NCBI GenBank assembly: GCA_003049485.1
Contig: PYST01000159.1
Span: 24,851 to 88,850 of the forward strand
Source: Ophioceras dolichostomum
Lineage: Eukaryota; Ascomycota; Sordariomycetes; Magnaporthales; Ophioceraceae
Length of the DNA stretch: 64,000 nucleotides
Reading direction: 5' to 3'
Shown: one piece after another, positions 11,465 through 21,142 of the stretch
Layout of the letters: each line of letters begins with the position of its first letter
Position numbering within the stretch: the stretch's first letter is position 1
Notes under the pieces: generated by a model
Told to the model about the DNA's origin: nothing
The model's input: only the letters and a program-made list of their open reading frames with translations
Database searches by the model: none
Position numbers and translations under genes: made by a program

Positions 11465-12814
11465 CTACTCCGAGTCATAGTCCACCAGCACAGCCGCCGA
11501 AGTAGCCATCAGGCCTTCCCTCGTCGCGATGGCGGTATCGATCTGCGCCGTGTCCGATGTCGAGACGGCGGCTTGGGAGGCTGCAGGAACTGGGGCCTCC
11601 AAGCTACCGCTGATAAGACCAGCGCCATCTGGGTCCTTCTTCCGCTTCAGTCCAGGCAAAAAGCCACCGGGCATGCCCTTAATCGGCTGCTGCTGCTCCC
11701 TGCTCCAAGCCTCCAGGAACGGATCCTTGCCGACCCTCAACTTCTTCTCTATCGAGTCCACCAGGCTCTGTCTGGTCTTCTCCTTCAACACCTCGGATCT
11801 CAGTTTCTTTTTCTTCTTCTGCCCGTCCGCCGATGACGTGCCACCAGCTTCTGTCGTCGGCCTTGTGGCGTTCGTGCCGTCGCTGATCGCACTCCCACCA
11901 CCAGTACCAGCACTGCTACTCCCAGGAAACAATGGCATTGCCACCGCATCCATGGCGGAGCCATCCCCGCCACCGTCAGCAGCAGCGTCGGCGCGCCTCC
12001 CGAAATCCACCAGCGCGGCTCGATACCTGTCGGAATCCAACTCCGGCCCCAGGGACAGCTCGTCCGCGAGGCTGAACTTCTTCTTGAGCGCCGCCGCGCG
12101 GCCCGCGGCGCCCTCGCGCGCCTTCCTGTCCTGCCGGAACGTGCGCCGCAGCTGCGCGTTGCGCTTGTATGGGTTCTCCCAGGCGCGCGACGACGCCTGC
12201 TCCAGCTCCTGCACCCTCGTCGTCGACGCCGCGAGCGCCGCGCGGTCCGCTATCGTCTTCTCGAGGCTCGCGAACGCCGTCTCTCGCGCGTCCGCGCTGG
12301 GCTTCTCTTTTCCTACCGATGGCCCCAACGGTCGAAGTCCCAACCCAGAGCCTCTGCCCGGTCCAAGCGCGTTCTTCGCGCGCGCGAGCTCGGCGGGTCC
12401 TATCAGGCTTTTATCTTCTTCGTCTCCTCCTCCGCCTTCCTGCAAACCAGGCTCACGCCTCCGCCCGCCGGACTCGACGACGTAGTCGCGCCTGGCCGGG
12501 TCGGTGCGTATCTCGAGCTCGCCGCCGCACTCGGCGTGGCGGAACCGGAAGGCGAAGATGCTCGTGCTGTGGTAGCGGCCGACGCGGCGCTTCGCGGCGT
12601 TGAAGCGCACGCCCTGGCCTATTATCGTCGGCTTGGGGCAGGTCTCGCACCAGACGGGGAAGGGCATCTCGAAGCGCACGATCAGCTCGCCCTTGGACTG
12701 CAGGTTGCGCGCGCGGGCGCCGAGAGGGTGCTTGCGGTGCAACTTGTTGCCTGAGGCGGAGACGGTGCCCGCCATCGAGGGCGGGACGTACCGCCCCATG
12801 TTGAAGCCCTGCAT
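11465..12814 (-). CDS. CWC16/CCDC130 (Saf4-like) pre-mRNA splicing factor
   Basis: Nuclear spliceosome-associated protein of the YJU2/CWC16 family (former DUF572). A single exon of 449 aa begins MQGFNMGRYVPP, which matches the start typical of the fungal CCDC130/Saf4 subgroup rather than Yju2 itself. The conserved core covers residues 1-120: LHRKHPLGARARNL, then the beta-rich region RFEMPFPVWCETC and GQGVRFNAAKRRVG, then EIRTDP and YVV. Likely zinc ligands are C56 and C59 (CETC) plus H93 and C96 (HAEC); His in the third position appears usual for this fungal subgroup. From about 150 onward the protein is charged and low-complexity, with Lys/Arg-rich patches, one of them a run of five lysines around residues 335-340. 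This is the expected layout: a folded N-terminal domain and a disordered tail. It is transcribed divergently from the GH92 gene. Confidence 0.9.
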   Translation of the reverse strand: MQGFNMGRYVPPSMAGTVSASGNKLHRKHPLGARARNLQSKGELIVRFEMPFPVWCETCPKPTIIGQGVRFNAAKRRVGRYHSTSIFAFRFRHAECGGELEIRTDPARRDYVVESGGRRREPGLQEGGGGDEEDKSLIGPAELARAKNALGPGRGSGLGLRPLGPSVGKEKPSADARETAFASLEKTIADRAALAASTTRVQELEQASSRAWENPYKRNAQLRRTFRQDRKAREGAAGRAAALKKKFSLADELSLGPELDSDRYRAALVDFGRRADAAADGGGDGSAMDAVAMPLFPGSSSAGTGGGSAISDGTNATRPTTEAGGTSSADGQKKKKKLRSEVLKEKTRQSLVDSIEKKLRVGKDPFLEAWSREQQQPIKGMPGGFLPGLKRKKDPDGAGLISGSLEAPVPAASQAAVSTSDTAQIDTAIATREGLMATSAAVLVDYDSE

Positions 12815-13970
12815 GGTGGGCGATGAGGCGAGGCGGAGGCAGGCAGCGATGCCGCCGACGGCGATGTGGTGGAGGACGAGGAGGTTGGTTTCGCGAGGTG
12901 CGGTCGGCTGGTCGGTCGGTCGGTCGATCCGCTCGCTGCCTTTCGGTGATCTTGTTTAGGGGCTCGTGGTTCAATGACACTAGCGCTGGTGGGGAGGAGG
13001 AGCGAGCGTGGCTGGTCTACGGATGCGCCAGTCGATATGTGTATCCGTGAAAAGTTGCGCATTCAAGCTCGAATGTCGCTGGTTGCGTCGTAGTCGCGTG
13101 AAGTTGTTGGCCACCCGCCACCATGAGGGTCGACAGACGTCTTGCACGAGAGTCTTGCGAAGAAAGGCTGATTGGTGGGGTCGGCCTAAATCGGGCTGGG
13201 TGGGGCACGGATTGCATCACTGAGATCTGAGATCGCCCTGATGAGCCAACCCCAACTTCTCATCGTTTGATACACCGTAGAACCCCGAACATTTTGCTGC
13301 GATATATCGACGAGAGTCTTTTGTTTTCAGCCGTAGCCCTCATATTTTCTCAAGCGCGAAATCGAAAGAAGCCAAGTGGTGCCTCTCTCTATTTCTGTCG
13401 CGTGCGTATCGCGCCGTCATTATTTCCCCAATGAGAATAGCCTTCAAAATGTCAGCCATTGGTGAATCTTGTTCTTGCTTCTCCTACTGCGGAAGGCAAT
13501 CTCGCCAGCCGAACATCTGATACTTCGCCAGAGCCATGACAATTTCTCGAGGAGTAGTTGGTCATGGCTATGGCCTTATCACCACTTATATGGGTGACGA
13601 AGGCTCTAGAAACAAGTAGGGCCTGGCGACAGACTATGAGCGGTTGCGGAGAAGACATATCTAGGTAGGTACTTGCCCCTTTATTATTCCCGGTCCAAGA
13701 CAGGCAGGTGTTCACGGCATCATCCAGCGGGGCTTTATCCGGCCGGAGGTTGCGGTGGTGGTTACGGTCTCTGCGATGATCAGGGCATCTCGTGTGGGGA
13801 ACAGGAAGCGCCTTCCCCGCGCAGTCGTCATACCGTGTCTGTCCGTGTTCCTTCTCGGGGCCTCTAGTTGAGGTCGCGGAGGGAAGGGAATGAGAAGGTT
13901 ATCATCCTCATTCATCATCCCCCATTCATCATTCTTTACCCCAGCTCTGCTGCTATTGCAGGACAAAAGG
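12815..13970. other. Divergent promoter region between splicing factor and GH92 genes
   Basis: About 1.15 kb separates the two start codons. Open frames here are short and are mostly shadows of the opposite strand. A possible upstream ATG for the GH92 gene at 13890 is in frame with its CDS, but would add 27 residues ahead of a clean signal peptide. No further features are supported. Confidence 0.5.
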
Positions 13971-16632
13971 ATGGCTCTTCTCACACATCCTCTTGTTTTT
14001 GCCCTCGTGGCTCTCTCTCATCTCCCGGGCTATTCCAGCCCCTTTGCCCGGGCTGCGGACTTCGATCCACTCCAGTTCGTTGACCCTCTAATCGGGAGCA
14101 CAAATGGCGGCAACGTCTTCGCGGGGGCATCGCTGCCGTACGGGCTGGCGAAGGCCTCTGCGGACGTGGACGGGCAGAACACGGGCGGGTTTGCCACGGA
14201 TGGTTCCAACGTCACCGGGTTCTCGGCCGTGCACGACTCTGGCACAGGAGGCAACCCTTCCCTGGGAAACTTTCCTTTGTTTCCCCAACCTCCGTGTCCT
14301 GGAGACGATCTGAATGCCTGCCGGTTCCGCATCAACGAGAGGAAGGTCAGCTACGTGGATGATAGCGTCGTGGCCCGGCCGGGATACTTCTCCCTGAAAC
14401 TGGCCAACGGTGTAAGCTCCGAGATGACCGCCGCGCGCAGAGCAGCGCTGTTCCGATTCCAGTTCCCTAGAGGGAGCGGTAGCGATAGTCTCAACCACCC
14501 TATGATCCTGCTAGACCTCAGGGACCTATGGCAAAGCCGCCAGAACGCCTCAGTCGTTGTTGACGCAGTGACCGGACGTATGACGGGCAACGGGACGTTT
14601 CTCCCGTCCTTCGGTGCCGGGTCGTACGTGATGCACTTCTGCGTCGACTTCTTCGGGGCCGATATCTTCGACTCTGGTGTCTGGGTCAACGGCCGCGCGG
14701 GGACAAATCCCAAGCAGATATTCGTCACTCGAGGATTCAACCTCTTTTATATCGAGGCGGGTGCGTTCGTTCGATTCCAGCAGCTCGCTCAGAACAACAC
14801 CGTCACGGCCAGGGTTGGCATCAGCTTCATCAGTGCGGACCAGGCCTGCAAGAGTGCGGAGACGGAGGTCCCAGACGCAAGCAGTGGTGGTTTTAGTCGT
14901 CTTGTGGCAGCGGCCGAGGACAGCTGGAGGGAGAAACTGAGTGTCGTGTCGGTGGTACCAGGAGACTCTGCAGCAAGCCCTGTCACCAACACCACAAGCA
15001 CTGAGCTGCAGACCATTTTCTGGAGTGGCCTGTATCGCACCATGATGTCGCCGCAGAACTACACGGGTGAGAATCCATACTGGGACAGCGGAATTCCATA
15101 TTTTGACTCGTATTACTGGTAAGTGGCTAGCGACACCCAAAAATACAGCCATATGTTTCATCATGCCCAATTCACGCGGTCACTGCCTACTGCTCACACA
15201 AACATTCAGCATATGGGATTCTTTCAGAGCGCAACATCCACTGCTCAGCATCATCGATCCCGTCGCGCAGATCCAGATGTTGCGATCCCTCCTAGACATC
15301 TACCAGCACGAAGGCTGGCTTCCAGACTGCCACATGGCCACCTGTAACGGCTGGACGCAAGGGGGCAGCAACGCAGACATAGTTCTCGTCGACGCCTACG
15401 TGAAAAACCTCACCGCCTCGGACCCGTCGTTCGACTGGAACCTCGCCCTGGAGGCCATAATCAACGACGCCGAGAATGAGCCGCTCGAGTGGTCGCGTCA
15501 CGGCCGTGGCGGCTTGACTTCGTGGAAGAATCTAGGCTACATCCCGCAGTACGACTTCGACCCCTACGGCTTCGGGACCGACTCGCGCAGCGTCTCCCGC
15601 ACGCTCGAGTACTCTTACAACGACTTTTGCCTGGCCACGCTGGCCGTCGGCCTCGGAAAGAGCGAATACTTTGTCATGAGGTACTGGAGACGCGCCATGA
15701 ACTGGCAGAACCTCTGGCGCGCGGACCAGTCCTCGATAATCCAGGGACGCGATTCGGGCTTCATGGGGTTCTTCCAGCCCAGGCACCTTAACGGCACATT
15801 CGGCTACCAGGACCCCATCGCCTGCTCGGCCCTCGCGGGCTTCTGTTCGCTCACGAGCAACCCCAGCGAAACGTTCGAGGCCAGCATATGGCAGTACCAG
15901 TTGTGAGTTCCTCCTTCTCTCCCCCCACCCTGAACCTGAACGCCGCCCAACCAACCGTATAGACCATACACGCCCGCCACCCGCCTCTTTATTCGAACTC
16001 ACCTGTTGTCAACCCCTCGCAGCATCGTCCCCCAATCCATCGCAACGCTCATAGCCTTCATGGGCGGCGACGACGCCTTCATCCGGCGCCTCACGTACTT
16101 CCACTCCTCCCCGCTCGCCGACATCTCCAACGAGCCCGTCTTCAGCACCGTCTACCTCTACCACTACGCCGGCCGCCCCGGTCTATCCTCGTCCCTCGCC
16201 CGCTCCTACGTGCCGTCCTCCTTCAACGCCTCCCGCGACGGCCTTCCGGGAAATGACGACAGCGGCGCCATGGGCGCGTTCCTGGTCTTCTCCATGCTGG
16301 GCCTCTTCCCCGTCCCGGGCCAGGACGTGTACCTCATCTCGGCCCCCTTCTTCGACGAGGTCAGCGTCAAAAACCCGCTGACGGGGAAGACGGCCACGGT
16401 GAGACGCAAGGAGGGCCGTGGGGTGTTTGTGCAGAGCGCTACGGTCGACGGCGTGCCCTGGACGAAGAGCTGGATTGGGCATCGGTTCTTTGCGGAGGGC
16501 GGGACGCTGGAGCTGGTGTTGGGGCCGGAGGAGAATACTACTTCTTGGGGCAGTGCTTTGCAGGATAGACCGCCGAGTTGGGCTGGGCTGCCTCAGGGCA
16601 ATCTTGAGCTTGAACCCTTTGGACAAACATAA
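13971..16632 (+). CDS. Secreted GH92 alpha-mannosidase
   Basis: Family GH92 exo-alpha-mannosidases are calcium-dependent enzymes that remove mannose from N-glycans or mannans. Three exons, 13971-15118, 15210-15902 and 16023-16632, give 816 aa. The start at 13971 (context aaaaggATGgc) opens with a signal peptide, MALLTHPLVFALVALSHL, supporting export; ATG 13890 is an in-frame alternative. The mature N-terminus has FVDPLIGSTNGGNVFAGASLP, the usual GH92 opening (given here as a family hallmark). Further landmarks are YFDSYYCIWDSFR across the first intron, GWLPDCHM, EASIWQYQFIVP across the second intron, and GLPGNDDSGAMGAFLVFSMLG, which holds the conserved Asp pair of the catalytic base. The motif after IWQY reads VPQS where many homologues have VPHD, a small oddity in the substrate region. 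Introns are 91 and 120 nt with GTAAGT and GTGAGT donors. Confidence 0.93.
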
Positions 16633-18910
16633 GCACCTAAGCAAGCATCTCATATCTGTTCGACCCAGTACTAGCTTACTAGTAAGTCCGTAGTTGATAG
16701 CAATTACAAGTAACTATTGCCACGAACTGGTACTATCTACCACCTAGTACTCAAGCTAGCAGACGACATCACGATGAAGGGCAATCAAGTTTCCATGAAC
16801 CGAGGCATCGATCTCCTGGATCAGAATAATTGCCCCCCCAAAAAAGAGGATGATGAAATTGACATCCTGCACAAGGGTAAGGTAGCCAAGTCCAACTGGC
16901 TGGCCTCGACACATGCGTAGAGGTCATTATTGTTCTTGCTTTACTTTGATAGTACGTGCGCGTAAGTCCTCGTCGGGGCCGGTCATGTGGGCAAGGCAAA
17001 CACGATAGAGCAATGTCAGTTAGGTGTGTTTGATCGTGATTTGTTCTGCGTTGCTCAACGGACCAGCGCGTGCTGTACGCCGGCGAAGAGTACATACTGC
17101 ATGTGGCCGATACTGTTGTAGAAAAAGGAAAGAAAAAGTAGTAGGTACAACCTACACTTGACTGCAGGTGCTAGGCGTTTCCCAATAGCTCAAGTGTCTG
17201 TATTAGGCGTCGAGCAATTTAGTGGTACTAGCTCCACGCCTTACTGAGTCTAGTTGCAGGGGTTTGTTTGTTAACCTCTAGTGACTGACCGAACGAGATC
17301 TACTCCGTATGGCTCGATAGTCGGGACGACGCGCGTTGACGACGCGCTGCGTGGAGGAGGTCTGCACTCTGTGGAGAGGGATGTTCATTGCCAAGGAGAT
17401 GCTGCTGGGATGGGCAGGCTTTCTCACGAAATGCGTTCGTTGCCTGCCGTTTGTACGACGTACAGGTGTCGTTTGCCGGGGAGCAGCGCCGGGAAGCCCT
17501 AGCTATCTGAGATGGCGTTGGTGGTTAAAAGTTACGTGGATTGCCTAACGGAGTATGCGTTGTCTACGAGGTCAAAAATCAAGGATAAAAGTGTCTTCTC
17601 TCTTCCGCTCTGCCCTAGTACTAGGCGATAGACAGTTTTTGCGGACCTGAGCTCTCCTTTCGACCGAAAAAAAAAAAAAAGGAAGCACTGCGGGACAACC
17701 GTTTCCGCGATCGGAGGAACAGAGGTCAGGATCATCCACGTACGTAGGCTGGGGGCAGGCAGCGAGCGAATGCGTTATTGCTCGCACTTACTATAATAAA
17801 AATCGGTAAGCCTCGTTGACCGAGGAAGGAAGTGGAGGTGGTTGGCGCCAGAAGGATGGTAATGGTGAGGCTGACGACCGACCGGTTCCGTCGGTGCCTG
17901 GCTGGCTGGTCTGCAGCGTGGGGTTTTTGGATTTTGGGTCGAGCTGGGCGAGGCAGAGTGTTAAATGGAGGGGTTGACAAATAGACGCGGCATGTGTTGG
18001 AAAGTGGCTGCCTTGTCCTAGGCTGCGAATGCCTTCATGTCCCCCATGACCAGCAACAGGCAAGGCACCCAACCAACCAAGCCTCATGGTCAAAACTTAC
18101 ACAAGGTGGGCGATGGGCGTGAGTGGGTAGGTGGAGGAACCTCACATAGGCAGACATCAGACAGAAGGGCACAGAATGAACGCAGGGTCACGAGCATGGC
18201 ACGCTGGGTAAGGCATCGAGATAATTGATCAGATCTTACTTAAGACGATTAAAAAAAAAATCGAACTGTGAAATATCGAAAGCGCTAAACCGCTGTTTAC
18301 GTGGAAATACAGCGCGAGGACGAGCTGTTTCTAATCCCATCTCTAAAAGCTTGGGGAGAAGAAAATCCGACGCGGGAAAAGAAAATGAAAACAAAAAACA
18401 AAACAGAAGTTCGAATGGATATAATGTAGGAGGACGAGCTCGAAGAGATAAAACGAAAAGAAAAAAAAGGAAACATAATATACCATGGCGAAGCAGCGTC
18501 ATCATCGAACCCCCAGTCGTAGCTAAGAAAGTAAGTAGGTAGCAAATGAATCGCAAGATACGAGCAAAAAAGAATAGAAGGAAAAGCCAAACACCTGTGC
18601 CGACTGCTGCAGCTTGCCCTCCAGAATTTTAATGATGCTGATGCATGCTAGGGAAGAGAAAGGCAGGTCGTGGCGACGACGTCGAGAAGAACAGGATGGA
18701 AAGGAGGTTCACCATGAAGGCGTCCCCTTCCATCGCCGCTCATCTCTCCCCGACGACCCGTGACGACGACGACCTCCTTCTCTCCTTCCCCAGACTTCCC
18801 TCCAGTTCATAAAAGCGAAATAGAGCACATTGTTTATGAGAAAAACGGGTTGGTCTTGTGGATGTTTGAGTTCACACAAATCGGTTTGGTTGGTTTTGTT
18901 TGATTGCCGT
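16633..18910. other. Tail-to-tail intergenic region, 2.3 kb
   Basis: It lies between the 3' ends of the GH92 gene (+) and cpc1 (-). Open frames are short and lack any recognisable motif. The A-rich + strand at 18240-18590 is T-rich on the minus strand and probably belongs to the cpc1 3' untranslated region. Nothing else is supported. Confidence 0.5.
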
Positions 18911-19828
18911 TCATGAACCAGACGCGTTGGCGCCGGCGGAGCTGAGCGTCTCGGCGAGCTTCCTCCAGTGGTTGCGGTCGGCCTCGAGCGCCGCCGACTT
19001 CGCCTCCAGGCTCTCGATCTTGGCCTCCAGCTCGTCGAAGCGCTGCGCCTTCCGCTCGCGGGACTTGCGGGCGGCGAGCGTGTTGCGGGCGCGCTTCATG
19101 GCGACGGTGTCGTTGGGGTCGTCGACCACGATGGGAGGCAGGGGCTTGTCGCGCCGGCGCGAGCCGACGCCTGAGACGGAGGAGTGGCGGCCGTGAGACG
19201 GGGTTGATGCCGAAGGCGGCGAGTTGCCGGAGCCTGACTTGTTGCGGCGAGACGTGCTGGGGGACGCGCAGGAAGAGTCCAGGTCCTCGGACCCCGTGGC
19301 GGGAGAAGTCTGCTCGCCACCACCAAGGGACTGCTGCTGATGAGCGGCAGCAGCCAGCTGCGCGGCCGATGAGTTCTGCGGCAGGGGCTTGATTGGCACG
19401 CCGCTCTCGGGGAAGAGCGAGAACCACGAGACGTCGCTGGCGGGGTCGAGGTCGTTGCCTTCAAAGTTTGGCGAGACGTCGTAGGTGTCCGAGAAGGCCG
19501 GTGACCCGTCGTAGAGGGACGGCGAGGTGAGCGCCGTCAAGGCCGTGGAGTTGGGTGCAGACATGAACGGTGGGTCCTGGAGAAGCAGGTCCTGCGGCGA
19601 GACCGTGCCCAGGTTGCCGGCGGCGCCGGTGGCCACGTCGAAGACGGAGGGCATGGCGGGCGACGAGAAGGCCGACGCACCGCCTTCGAGGCCAGTGAAG
19701 TCCTCAATCCCGAGATCTGGACGACAGGGGAAAGAAGAGTCTTGTGAGCTTCCTGGTGCTGGTGAAAGAGATTACTGCGGCGAAGAGCAGAGAGATGTGG
19801 GTGGTGGTGAGGAATTACCTTGAAGCAT
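18911..19828 (-). CDS. cpc1: GCN4-like bZIP activator of amino-acid biosynthesis (cross-pathway control)
   Basis: Nuclear activator that binds TGACTCA sites upstream of amino-acid biosynthesis genes when amino acids run short. Two exons, 19819-19828 and 18911-19716, are joined across a 102-nt intron (GTAATT...CCAG). The first holds only ATG CTT CAA G, so the protein starts MLQDLGIEDF. It has 271 aa, close to the size I recall for Neurospora CPC1. The N-terminal half carries acidic and hydrophobic activation segments, including FSLFPESG. The basic region is about residues 210-229 (KRARNTLAARKSRERK), with the invariant N and R positions of Gcn4. A leucine zipper follows with L, L, L, W, L at seven-residue spacing. 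Ser/Pro-rich linkers separate the parts. Translation is probably controlled by the uORFs listed separately. The same frame stays open far upstream, so longer isoforms are possible. Confidence 0.93.
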
Positions 19829-20575
19829 CTTGCCGTTTCCTTGTGGGTTGAGGCTACCGGTGCTTTGCGAAAACAGGGGAACGGGTGGGCGCTGTGGCGT
19901 GTGGCCTGGCTCTACCTCCAAGGACACAGTGGAGGGGGGAGCCGAAGATGCGTAGAACTGAACAGGGTTCTGCGCGTTGCTAAACCGATTGGTGAAAGCC
20001 GAAGACGAAGTTGGATGCCCCGTGGCCTGGATGATCTGTGATACTCTCTGGTTCTGTGGGTTTGGCGATACAGAAACCGACGCCGCCTGCTGGTGCTGGT
20101 GCTGGTGCTGCTGAGGGCGGTGTTGGTGATGTGGGTGATGACGAGAGGCACTCCCTATGGCCGAAGGTTGCGAGACCGAGCGGTTAGATTGATGAGAACG
20201 CTTGGGCTGCGGCGGAGTAGAATCGAACAGAACGAAGTCCTGGTGATTCGGGGGCAGATCCAGGTGTGGGAAGTAGTGCTGCTTCTGAGGTTGCGCGGGG
20301 GGTGCCGGCAGGCTCTGGGAACTGGAGGGAAGCCATGTTGACTGTTGGGAATCCGTGGTGAAGACTGGGGAGTCTTGGGCCGGAATGGTGGCGGTATTGG
20401 AGGAACTTGAGCCGAAGCTGTGAGAAGCCGTGCTGAAGTTCAGTTCAGAAAGAACTGAAGGAGAAGGGTTGGAGAGAGGTGGAGTGGGGAGGTTTTGAAA
20501 AAAATTGGTTGGAAGTCGTGACGGAATTTTGACGACTGGGCGCGAAGACGCAAGCAGTGGAGGGAGGGGAGTTGT
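19829..20575 (-). other. cpc1: Stop-free in-frame extension upstream of the cpc1 AUG
   Basis: For 249 codons before the cpc1 start codon the same frame contains no stop and no ATG. The predicted peptide looks like real protein rather than leader: it has LPTPPLSNPSPSVLSELNFS, PVFTTDSQQSTWLPSSS, DFVLFDSTPPQPK, RVSQIIQATGHP and RPPVPLFSQSTG, in that order. An alternative initiation codon in good context is ACG at 20429-20431 (AGC ACG G); in-frame CTG and ATT codons also occur. I recall published work on Neurospora cpc-1 reporting a stop-free extension of over 700 nt and near-cognate starts, which fits this layout. Translation here is inferred from frame conservation, not shown. Confidence 0.7.
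20184..20336 (-). CDS. cpc1 leader uORF2, 50 codons
   Basis: ATG at 20336, stop TAA at 20184-20186, encoding a 50-residue peptide starting MASLQFPEPAG. It runs in a different frame from CPC1 and overlaps the in-frame extension completely. It ends about 355 nt before the CPC1 AUG. Its position and length match the inhibitory second uORF of GCN4-type leaders: ribosomes that re-initiate here miss the main AUG, while delayed re-initiation under low eIF2-GTP lets them pass. The inhibitory role is inferred from the family. Confidence 0.65.
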   Translation of the reverse strand: MASLQFPEPAGTPRATSEAALLPTPGSAPESPGLRSVRFYSAAAQAFSSI

Positions 20576-20584
20576 TTAAAGCAT
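20576..20584 (-). CDS. cpc1 leader uORF1, two codons (Met-Leu)
   Basis: ATG CTT TAA, a minimal open frame at the upstream end of the stop-free extension. It is exactly in phase with CPC1, so its TAA is the stop that closes the extended frame. It lies 239 nt upstream of the uORF2 start. A very short first uORF that permits re-initiation is the classic GCN4/cpc-1 arrangement. It is the only ATG between about 20340 and 20940 on this strand. Confidence 0.65.
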   Translation of the reverse strand: ML

Positions 20585-21135
20585 CTTGAAAGTCGATGCT
20601 TCGGAGGTTCTCTTTTTCTGGTTGTGGAAGTTCTGGGGGTTGAAGAGAAGAAATAGAAGAGGGGAGAGGAAGCGAAAAAGTTCAGGTGGCCGGGTGTGCG
20701 GCCTCTTTTGTATTTTTTCAGGCAGCAACAGGCCAAACAAGCGGAGGAAAGCGAAAAGGGCGCGGGCGCGTGTCCCACCCCAGCGGACAGCACGGAAACA
20801 CCCAGCTGGCAAAAAAGAGGAGGGCGAAGGGCGCAGCGGAAGTAGGTCAATTGGGCAGGCTGCCCTGAAACAGGTCACCCGAAGTACCCCTCTTAGCAGC
20901 AAGCCCCGTTTCTGGCCCGCCTGTCCGCGGAGAGGCCCGCCATCATTCGCTAAGCGACAGGCCGGGCTGGACGGTAGTGGTACATGCCATTTTGCTTCTT
21001 TGCTTCTCTCACTTGCCATTCCTTTCCTTCCACAGCGCGGGCGGGCGAGCGTGGGCGGGCAACAAACCAACCCAATACATGCTGCGCACACAAACCACGC
21101 ACACACACACCTCTGCGATGTAACGGGGACGGGTG

Positions 21136-21142
21136 TGACTCA
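21136..21142. promoter_or_regulatory. Gcn4/CPC1 recognition element upstream of cpc1
   Basis: TGACTCA, the palindromic CPC1/Gcn4 site, occurs about 550 bp upstream of uORF1. cpc-1 is known to be induced by amino-acid limitation, so an autoregulatory site is plausible. A second match in the opposite orientation (TGAGTCA) is at 22913-22919. A 7-mer will occur by chance several times in 64 kb, so only position supports it. Confidence 0.4.
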
